A stretch of DNA of 7,455 nucleotides, from positions 1-7,455 of the forward strand of contig DQVB01000305.1 of NCBI GenBank assembly GCA_015661985.1, given 5' to 3'. Position 1 is the stretch's first letter. The number at the start of each line of letters is the position of its first letter. The notes under the pieces are model-generated. The model made no database searches. It worked only from the letters and a program-made list of their open reading frames with translations, and had not been told where the DNA came from. Origin of the DNA: Planctomycetota bacterium. Its GTDB lineage: Bacteria; Planctomycetota; Planctomycetia; Pirellulales; Thermoguttaceae. The position numbers were made by a program, and so were the translations under genes. Positions 1 through 5,448 of the stretch are shown here, piece after piece.

Positions 1-900
1 CGTCGTGTGGCTGCCGGGCGGCGTGTCGGGCGCGTCTTCTCGCTGCGTCCGGTACCAGACGAAATCCGGTGCGCCGTCGCCCCAGTCCTGGCCATAGCGG
101 CGGTTGATGACCAGATGCAAGAACTCCAAGTTCGTGCTCCACGACAGCGGCCCCGTGGCCCGTAGCGTTTGATGGACGCGCAGGGAAAACGAGGCGCCGG
201 CGGCCGGCTCCAGCGTGATCCGGGTCGGCATGATGACGTTGCGGTCCGGATCGACGGCCGTGAAGTGAAGCGCCGCCTTTGTCGGTCCCGTGTCGCCCGA
301 GCTTTCCGTGATCTTCCTGGCGTAGCAGTCGCCGTAGTACTTGTCGAACTTGCCGCTGAACCAACAGAACGGCTCCCACTGCGGGCCGTAGTACACCGTC
401 ACCGGGTACTCGACTTTCGGCTGGGTCAGTTGGTCCAGATCAACCGAGAACAGGGCGTGGCCGCAAGCCCTGTCGGTTGTACCGAACCAGACGTTCGTGC
501 CCTCGACACGCACGATCTGCACGCCCGGGCCTTCGCTGATCACAAGCCGGTTGCCGCCGGCCCTCAGCTGAGCCCGGATGCGAACCGCGTCCGCCCGGCC
601 CTGCTTCAGCCCGCCCGTGGCCAGCAGCTCGACCGCCTCCGGCCGCCCGTCATTGACGCTCACCGCGACATGCCCGCCACGGCCCAGTCCTTCGACCAGG
701 ATCGTCGCCCGCCGCGACGTTTCGGACGATAGGGTGAACCGGCCACGCTGAGAACCGTTCGGAATCCGAAACCGGTACTCGGCGCGCAGGTGCGGCGCCC
801 CTTTCGGTTCCCGTTCACCGCTCGAACACAGAGCGCAAGCTGCAGCCAGCACGGCAAAGGGCAAGAGGCAACACCTCACCTTCAATCGGCCTGTCCACAT
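1..900 (-). CDS. Unrecognised secreted or lipoprotein-like protein, 3' end cut by window edge
   Basis: I translated this open frame by hand. It runs from an ATG at 900 to base 1 with no stop (300 residues), so the C terminus lies outside the window. Residues 1-28 look like a signal sequence: basic start (R5, K7, R9), then a hydrophobic stretch around 11-25 containing LAAAC at 18-22 and C25. A lipobox is possible but imperfect, with Ala rather than Leu at -3. Residues 40-135 alternate strand-like segments and end in a GGNRLVISEG...IVRVEG run. That resembles the last strands of carbohydrate-binding beta-sandwich modules, a weak resemblance only. Residues 160-285 are rich in Tyr and Trp and match no family I know. 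A GGGAG sequence lies about 11 bases before the ATG, a loosely spaced ribosome site. The gene begins 47 bases after the GH92 gene on the same strand, which suggests one transcript and an extracytoplasmic role with carbohydrate or protein ligands. The function is unknown. Confidence 0.75.
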   Translation of the reverse strand, partial: MWTGRLKVRCCLLPFAVLAAACALCSSGEREPKGAPHLRAEYRFRIPNGSQRGRFTLSSETSRRATILVEGLGRGGHVAVSVNDGRPEAVELLATGGLKQGRADAVRIRAQLRAGGNRLVISEGPGVQIVRVEGTNVWFGTTDRACGHALFSVDLDQLTQPKVEYPVTVYYGPQWEPFCWFSGKFDKYYGDCYARKITESSGDTGPTKAALHFTAVDPDRNVIMPTRITLEPAAGASFSLRVHQTLRATGPLSWSTNLEFLHLVINRRYGQDWGDGAPDFVWYRTQREDAPDTPPGSHTT

Positions 901-947
901 GGTCGTCACGCTCCCGTCAGTCTCGTCGGTGGGCACGGTCCACACTG

Positions 948-3323
948 CTACTCGTCCCGCTCACGCGACATCGAAGGCGGTGTGTCCCCTGGACGGCTGC
1001 CCCACGCTTTGTTCGGCTCAGGGCCCAGTTCGAGCTCCAAGCGTCCGCCGGCAACGAGTTCCCGATGATGGAACCACGGCCGCCCCAACGGCTGGCCGTT
1101 CAGGCGTGCCGACTGGATATACACGTTCCGCGGGGAATTGTTCCTGGCGATGATCTCGAACGTCTTGCCCGGATAGTAGCGCGGATCGAGGTGGATGACG
1201 ACGCGATCGAAGATCGGGCTGGTGATCTCATAGACGGGCTTCCGGGCCGCACCGCCGCGCACTTCGAAAAGTCCGATCGCCATCAGCACACCCAGGCCGC
1301 CGGCCTGGCCTTGGTCTTCATCGCCGCGGTAACCGTTCTGCGGCGTGACGCCGCCGAAGGTTTGCCGCTTGACCTGCCGGACCCACTTCTGCGTCAGCCA
1401 CGGTGCTCCGGAGTAGTTGAAAAGGTGCGCCATGGGGTATGACGGCTGATTGCCATAGTTGACGTAAGGCGACAAGAAATCGCGTTCGGCGCCCCGCTCG
1501 AACGCCTCGTTCAGCTTGCGGTTGAACGCCTCACGTCCGCCCGTCAGCTCGATCAAACCCGTCGTGTCGTGCGGCACGAACCACGTGTATTGCCAGGCCG
1601 TGCCTTCGCACCAACCTTTTTTTCCTTTGGGATCGAACGGTTCCAGCCAGGAGCCGTCGGAGTTGCGCGGCCGCATGAAACCCGTCTTTGGATCGAAGAG
1701 ATTCCGGTAGTTGTGCGCGCGGCCCATGAAAAGGCGGTAGTCATCGTCTCGGCCGAGGGCTTTGGCCATCTGGGCCAAGCACCAGTCGTCGTAGGCGTAT
1801 TCGAGCGTCTGGGCGGCTCCGTCGGCATGCCAGCCGTGCCGTGCTTTTCGGTCGTCGGGAATCCAGCCGCGCTGGATGTAGTACTCCACACCCCCGTCGA
1901 TGCACGTGTCGTGTTCATAGCCGGCCTTGCTCATCAGGCCGCCGGGGAAGGCATTCTTGCGCATCCCTTCGTACGCGGCCTGGATATCGAAATCGCGGAT
2001 GCCCTTCATGTAGGCACCAACGATAAACGGCGTCGAATGGGCGGCGATCATCACGAACGTGTAGTTGTGCCCGGACGGACCTCGCGGGATCAACCCGCCG
2101 TCCTTGTACATGTCGACCAGGAAATTGACCCATTGACGGGTGATGTCGGGGTAGGCCAACGACCAGACGACATTGATATTCCAGAAGGTCGTCCAGAAGG
2201 CATCGCTGTTGAAGTGGGCGTATTGGGGTTCACCGTCCGGGCCGAACGGAATCTGTCGAATGACGGGTTTCGGCCCGGTCATGTCGCAGTACTTGCCGTC
2301 CACGTCGCTGGTCATGTGCCGACCCAGAAGGACGTGCCAGAGGTCCGTGTAGAAGCGCGTGCGCTGCTGCGGTGTGCCGCCGTGGACTTCGATCCGTCCG
2401 AGCCAGTCGTTCCACACCTGGCGTGACTCGCGGCGCACTCGGTCGAAGTCCCAGTGGGGCAGTTCGGCCTGAAGGTTCTTGCGTGCTTGATCCGTGCTGA
2501 CGTACGAGATGGCCAGTTTCATCTGAATCACATCGTCGACGGCCGGAGCAAACCGCACAAACGCCCCGCAGCCTTTCCCTTTGAGTTCGTTTCCCTCTTG
2601 TAGCCCGCTCGTTCCTTGCCAGCCGCCGAAAGCGTCGAAGGGCCGGTCGAACCGAGCGACGAAGTAGATCGTACACGGTTTGGGGCGGCGACGGGTCGGC
2701 GCGTTCGTGACGTAGCCTTCCAGCTCGGTCGGGCTGACCCGCCGGGCCAGCGCATCGGACATGTCCGCCGGGCCGCATTGCGTCCCGAGATCGAACAAGA
2801 TGTGGGCCGGGCCGGAGCGACAAAACCTCCAGCGGTGAAACCCAACGCGATTGGTCGAGGTCAGCTCGACCTGAATGGCGTAATCGTCGAGCGTGATGCG
2901 GTGATAGCCGGGATGGACGATCTCGGTATCGTGAGAGTACCGCGATCCGTAGACGTCCGAACCTTCCGGACCTCGCATGGGGCCCGTCGTCGGCATGACG
3001 GGAATGCCGCCCAACTGCCAGGCGTGCACGTGGCTGAACCCGCGGACTGTCTGTTTGTGATACAGGTAACCCGTCTTCCACGTGCCGTTCATCTCCATGT
3101 CGGGGCTGAGGCTGACCATCCCGAAGGGCCGGCACGCCGAGGCGAAGAACAGCCACCGGGCGTTCGTTTCGCCGGTGCCGATCAGCGGGTTGACCCAATC
3201 GACGGGCTCCCCGCCCTCCGGGGGGGCAGCCAGCAGGCCTTGCTGGACGAGCAGCAGGGAAAGACCGGCCAGCACGATCAAAGCGGCCGGCCTGTGGTGA
3301 TGCCGCGGTTGACCCTTTGCCAT
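948..3323 (-). CDS. Secreted glycoside hydrolase family 92 (alpha-mannosidase type)
   Basis: This is a calcium-dependent, inverting exo-alpha-mannosidase family that trims mannose from glycans outside the cytoplasm. I chose the ATG at 3323 (791 residues). It has AAGGG seven bases upstream and is followed directly by a signal peptide: basic HHHR at 7-10, hydrophobic 12-32, likely cleavage after LAA at 33. The longer frame from 3362 has no ribosome site and adds 13 residues in front of the signal peptide. Family landmarks in order: NPLIGTG 45-51, GMVSLSPD 68-75, GFSHVH 95-100, FWTTFW 376-381, WCEGTAWQYTW 571-581, YGNQP 623-627, GDEDQG 667-672, then the typical C-terminal beta domain ending in an NG...W...GG.L...PN..WG pattern. 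Glu573 (EGTAWQY) fits the catalytic acid; Asp668 and Asp670 fit the base and calcium region. The length is normal for the family. The Asn-Gln pair at 625-626 makes linkage specificity uncertain. It is probably cotranscribed with the unknown secreted protein downstream. Confidence 0.93.
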   Translation of the reverse strand: MAKGQPRHHHRPAALIVLAGLSLLLVQQGLLAAPPEGGEPVDWVNPLIGTGETNARWLFFASACRPFGMVSLSPDMEMNGTWKTGYLYHKQTVRGFSHVHAWQLGGIPVMPTTGPMRGPEGSDVYGSRYSHDTEIVHPGYHRITLDDYAIQVELTSTNRVGFHRWRFCRSGPAHILFDLGTQCGPADMSDALARRVSPTELEGYVTNAPTRRRPKPCTIYFVARFDRPFDAFGGWQGTSGLQEGNELKGKGCGAFVRFAPAVDDVIQMKLAISYVSTDQARKNLQAELPHWDFDRVRRESRQVWNDWLGRIEVHGGTPQQRTRFYTDLWHVLLGRHMTSDVDGKYCDMTGPKPVIRQIPFGPDGEPQYAHFNSDAFWTTFWNINVVWSLAYPDITRQWVNFLVDMYKDGGLIPRGPSGHNYTFVMIAAHSTPFIVGAYMKGIRDFDIQAAYEGMRKNAFPGGLMSKAGYEHDTCIDGGVEYYIQRGWIPDDRKARHGWHADGAAQTLEYAYDDWCLAQMAKALGRDDDYRLFMGRAHNYRNLFDPKTGFMRPRNSDGSWLEPFDPKGKKGWCEGTAWQYTWFVPHDTTGLIELTGGREAFNRKLNEAFERGAERDFLSPYVNYGNQPSYPMAHLFNYSGAPWLTQKWVRQVKRQTFGGVTPQNGYRGDEDQGQAGGLGVLMAIGLFEVRGGAARKPVYEITSPIFDRVVIHLDPRYYPGKTFEIIARNNSPRNVYIQSARLNGQPLGRPWFHHRELVAGGRLELELGPEPNKAWGSRPGDTPPSMSRERDE

Positions 3324-3394
3324 ATCTGCGCCCTTGCCGACTCGTTGCCTTCGGATCGTCATTCGCTACTCGGAAAGGTTACCCGGAAACCTGC

Positions 3395-3420
3395 TCGACG
3401 TCGACCGGCCGCGCCGGCCG
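3395..3420. repeat. 10-bp perfect palindrome next to a GC hairpin
   Basis: TCGACGTCGA (3395-3404) is a perfect palindrome. One base later, CGGCCG (3406-3411) pairs with CGGCCG (3415-3420) around a CGC loop. The pair sits 72-97 bases upstream of the chosen GH92 start, where an operator would be plausible. No T-run follows on either strand, so it is not an obvious terminator. In GC-rich DNA such symmetry can also arise by chance. Confidence 0.4.
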
Positions 3421-3537
3421 CCGATGCCGATCGGCCTGTCATCCCGGGCGCCGCCATGACCCGGACGGCCGCACCCGCCCGAAGTCGGCTCACCCACTTG
3501 ACTTAGGGACGATGACCGATTTGCGGTGACAGGGCCG

Positions 3538-3566
3538 TTCTCACAGACCCGGATTGCCTCTATGAT
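3538..3566 (+). promoter_or_regulatory. Candidate sigma-70-type promoter for the MFS gene
   Basis: TTCTCA (3538-3543) and TATGAT (3561-3566) are separated by 17 bases. They match the -35 and -10 consensus at 4 of 6 and 5 of 6 positions. Transcription would start near 3573 and give a leader of about 87 bases before the ATG at 3660. The call rests on sequence match alone. Confidence 0.4.
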
Positions 3567-3659
3567 GGGACGATCCGTGTCACAAAGCACCCGATTCCTC
3601 TGGCGTGAACCGGGAAGAGAGGTCGTACGGCGAGAGAAACGGACCCAGTTGGAGAGTCG

Positions 3660-5021
3660 ATGGCCATCACTGAAAGGCTGCAAACAGGACCAACGGACAG
3701 TCACACCATCTACGACCAGGTATTCTGGCTGTGCTATCTGGTGAACTTCTCGCTGGTCGCAGCCAACACGCTCACCTTCCGCTTTGCCGAGTTTGTGCGT
3801 CTGCTGGGCGGGACGGAACGGGTGACGGGGACCATCGTGGGCATCGGGCTGGCGGCAACGCTTCTGGTGCGATTCCGGCTGGGTTCAGACATCGACCGAT
3901 TCGGGACGCGACGACTGTGGCTGGCAAGCGCCGTGCTTTTTGTCTCCGGAAGCGTCCTTTTGGCGCTAGCCCGCTCGCTCTCCTGGCAGATCTACCTGGC
4001 TCGCGGGCTCTTCTCCGTAGGCGTGGCGGGCATGTTCACCTGTGTGATGGTTTTCATCCAGGACCACGTACCGCCGGAGCGGCGCACCGAGGCGATCGGG
4101 AATCTGGGATCGAGTGGGTTCCTGGGCATGATCGTCGGCTCTCTGCTCAGCGACTGGATTCTGAGCGCCTTGCCCGCCGGGCGCCTGCAATTCGAGATAC
4201 TGTTTGGGAGCACGGCGGCGCTGGGGGTGGTCTGCGCCGTGCTCGTGGCCGTCGTGACCCGGCGCGACGGATCGCCGCCCCAGCGGATTACGCCGCCTTT
4301 TCACCGGCTTGTCCTTGCCTACTGGCCGGGATCGGTCGTGCTGGCCGCCATGATGATCGGCGTCGGCGTCACGGTGACCACCGTCTTCCTGACCCGCTTC
4401 TGCACGGCCCGAAACCTGGGTGGGATCGGCCTGTTCTTCAGCGGCTACTCGGTCTCGGCCTTCGTCTTTCGCATCCTGACGCGCCGCTGGAGTCATACCG
4501 TCGGGCGGCACCGGATGATCCTCTACGGCCTGGCCGGCCACGCCAGCGGACACCTGCTGCTGATCCTGGCCCGCGCGCCGTGGCAACTGGTCGTGCCCTC
4601 GATCGCCTGTGGATTCGGCCATGCGTTGCTCTTTCCCGCGGTGGTGTCCCTGGGCGCGGGCAAGTTTCCTCGCCCCTATCGAGGGACGGGGACCAACGTC
4701 ATGATCGGCTTCATCGAAATCGGGTTGGTATTGGCTTCTCCGTCACTGGGTTGGATCATCGACGCGTACGGGTTCGAGATCATGCTGGGCACCACAGCGG
4801 CGTTGGCTGTGGTGACCGGTCTGGTGTACCGGGTGACCGGCGCGCGCAGCTGCGACCGGGAAGGAGAAGACGAAGAAAGGGGACGGCCGTGGACGGGTCC
4901 GTCAGCCCCGTCCCGCGCCGATACGCCACCGCAGCCGGCCGCCCCAGCGGACGGACCGCGCGCTGCGCCGGACGAGGACGACCTGCAAACGCCTTTCCCC
5001 TATACGGGCCGCACGGCGTGA
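3660..5021 (+). CDS. Major Facilitator Superfamily transporter, 12 predicted helices
   Basis: This is an inner-membrane secondary transporter; the substrate cannot be read from the sequence. The 453 residues contain about twelve hydrophobic segments, roughly 22-42, 53-71, 86-104, 110-133, 148-168, 178-200, 224-246, 253-272, 285-304, 309-332, 344-366 and 371-391. The loop between helices 2 and 3 has GSDIDRFGTRR (75-85), a form of the family's motif A (G-x-x-x-D-R-x-G-x-R-R). That motif and the helix count support the family call. The start is an ATG with GGAG five bases upstream (3651-3654). After the last helix comes a hydrophilic tail of about 60 residues rich in Pro, Ala, Asp and Glu, longer than usual for the family. 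The gene is divergent from GH92 and lies 427 bases upstream of the chorismatase-like gene on the same strand. Uptake of sugars released by GH92, or export of a chorismate-derived product, are both possible. Neither is shown. Confidence 0.9.
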   Translation: MAITERLQTGPTDSHTIYDQVFWLCYLVNFSLVAANTLTFRFAEFVRLLGGTERVTGTIVGIGLAATLLVRFRLGSDIDRFGTRRLWLASAVLFVSGSVLLALARSLSWQIYLARGLFSVGVAGMFTCVMVFIQDHVPPERRTEAIGNLGSSGFLGMIVGSLLSDWILSALPAGRLQFEILFGSTAALGVVCAVLVAVVTRRDGSPPQRITPPFHRLVLAYWPGSVVLAAMMIGVGVTVTTVFLTRFCTARNLGGIGLFFSGYSVSAFVFRILTRRWSHTVGRHRMILYGLAGHASGHLLLILARAPWQLVVPSIACGFGHALLFPAVVSLGAGKFPRPYRGTGTNVMIGFIEIGLVLASPSLGWIIDAYGFEIMLGTTAALAVVTGLVYRVTGARSCDREGEDEERGRPWTGPSAPSRADTPPQPAAPADGPRAAPDEDDLQTPFPYTGRTA

Positions 5022-5030
5022 GTCGGTAGG

Positions 5031-5045
5031 TCATGCCCTGCATGA
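5031..5045 (+). terminator. Small hairpin ten bases after the MFS stop
   Basis: TCATGC (5031-5036) pairs perfectly with GCATGA (5040-5045) around a CCT loop. Its place right after the stop codon fits a 3'-end hairpin. No T-run follows, so it is at best a weak terminator or a transcript-stabilising stem. Confidence 0.3.
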
Positions 5046-5265
5046 GGGATTCCCGTTCAACACGACCAATGTCGTTTGGTCCGCCTTGGGCAACGGCTCT
5101 TGGCCAGAAGTGATCGAATGCAACGGGCCACGACGCTCCACCCACCCGCGGACACAACATCCTGATGGGCGGGTAAATCCCACGAAAATGACACGTTAAA
5201 CGGTAGGCATACAACCTTTCGGGTGGTTCGCCCTGGGGCAAACGGTGGCGGCGCCTCCGCCGGCA

Positions 5266-5274
5266 TGGTATGAT
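5266..5274 (+). promoter_or_regulatory. Extended -10 promoter element
   Basis: TGGTATGAT carries the extended TGn directly before a TATGAT hexamer (5269-5274), the same -10 hexamer as the candidate upstream of the MFS gene. The -35 position, about 5246-5251 (TGGCGG), matches poorly, and a GGCGG/CCGCC inverted repeat (5247-5261) sits over it. Transcription would start near 5281, only about 12 bases before a terminator-like hairpin. Confidence 0.35.
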
Positions 5275-5292
5275 GTTAGCTACCTGCCTGGT

Positions 5293-5310
5293 CCGCCGTG
5301 GGCGGTTTTT
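5293..5310 (+). terminator. Terminator-like hairpin with five-T tail
   Basis: CCGCC (5293-5297) pairs with GGCGG (5301-5305) around GTG, and TTTTT (5306-5310) follows at once. This is the layout of an intrinsic terminator, with a short but all-GC stem. It could end transcripts coming from the MFS gene 270 bases upstream, or stop transcripts started at the extended -10 element just before it. Confidence 0.5.
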
Positions 5311-5342
5311 CCGCTTGCGTAGTGTGGACCGTGGACCCACCG

Positions 5343-5380
5343 GCCGAGAGTTGACGAACTCCCACCGCTCGGCTTACGAT
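5343..5380 (+). promoter_or_regulatory. Candidate promoter with inverted repeat over its -35
   Basis: TTGACG (5351-5356, 5 of 6 to consensus) and TACGAT (5375-5380, 4 of 6) are 18 bases apart. Transcription would begin near 5387, giving a leader of about 62 bases. The -35 lies inside the inverted repeat GAGTT-gacg-AACTC (5348-5361). Outer arms GCCGA (5343-5347) and TCGGC (5369-5373) also pair. A repressor or activator could bind here; that is inferred from position only. Confidence 0.45.
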
Positions 5381-5406
5381 GTGTGGCTCACCGCTTTGAG
5401 AGTCTA

Positions 5407-5429
5407 TCCCTGCCTGGAGAGTGCAGGGA
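5407..5429 (+). promoter_or_regulatory. 7-bp hairpin in the untranslated leader
   Basis: TCCCTGC (5407-5413) pairs perfectly with GCAGGGA (5423-5429) around a nine-base loop that contains GGAG. It ends nine bases before the ribosome site AAAGG (5438-5442). It could influence translation start or mRNA stability, though no known riboswitch fold is recognised. Confidence 0.35.
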
Positions 5430-5448
5430 AGCGCAGCAAAGGTCTCGC

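Larger units (their letters stand above)
3324..3659. other. Divergent intergenic region between the GH92 gene and the MFS gene
   Basis: This 336-base stretch separates two genes pointing away from each other, so it should carry promoters for both. A candidate promoter facing the MFS gene is visible at 3538-3566. None facing the GH92 gene is convincing. The region also holds a palindrome at 3395-3404 and a hairpin at 3406-3420. A short inverted repeat, AGGTT (3376-3380) with AACCT (3388-3392), lies just outside the palindrome. The open frames crossing this stretch have low-complexity Arg/Gly/Pro-rich translations, overlap the real genes and look spurious. Confidence 0.6.
5022..5448 (+). other. 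Structured intergenic leader region ahead of the chorismatase-like gene
   Basis: I see no convincing gene in these 427 bases. Minus-strand frames crossing them are Arg/Pro-rich and overlap the MFS gene. Several elements, listed separately, crowd the stretch: a hairpin just after the MFS stop, an extended -10 element, a hairpin followed by five T, a promoter whose -35 lies inside an inverted repeat, and a 7-bp hairpin before the start codon. The stretch 5050-5240 shows nothing I can name. Confidence 0.6.

Noticed and set aside
2230..3198. 322-residue minus-strand frame and the long plus-strand frames within the GH92 gene
   Set aside because: All overlap the GH92 frame, which has family motifs from end to end. 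The alternatives are low-complexity and Arg-rich.
3498..3526. TTGACT at 3498-3503 as a -35 element
   Set aside because: No acceptable -10 hexamer lies 16-18 bases downstream.
3506..3574. Direct repeat GGGACGAT at 3506-3513 and 3567-3574
   Set aside because: Eight bases repeated once, 61 bases apart, is close to chance, and the second copy overlaps the expected transcription start.
3366..3704. 112-residue minus-strand frame in the divergent region
   Set aside because: It runs antisense into the MFS start, covers the candidate promoter, and has a Gly/Arg-rich translation.
3731..5029. 432-residue plus-strand open frame overlapping the MFS gene
   Set aside because: Its translation is Arg/Gly/Pro-rich without domains. 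The overlapping frame has clear membrane helices, motif A and a ribosome site, so this one is a shadow of GC-rich coding sequence.
5232..5300. Resemblance to a cyclic-di-GMP-I riboswitch (GGGGCAAAC, then GCCTCCG, then a late GTTAGCTACC)
   Set aside because: The second conserved GCAAA segment and the GNRA-type tetraloop stem are absent and spacing is wrong, so the likeness is probably chance.
4780..5340. 186-residue minus-strand frame across the MFS 3' end and the intergenic region
   Set aside because: It is Arg/Pro-rich with no recognisable domain and overlaps the MFS gene and the promoter and terminator candidates.
5383..5448. GTG at 5383 as start of the chorismatase-like protein
   Set aside because: There is no ribosome site before it, the added 22 residues match nothing, they cover the leader hairpin, and the predicted transcript begins after it.
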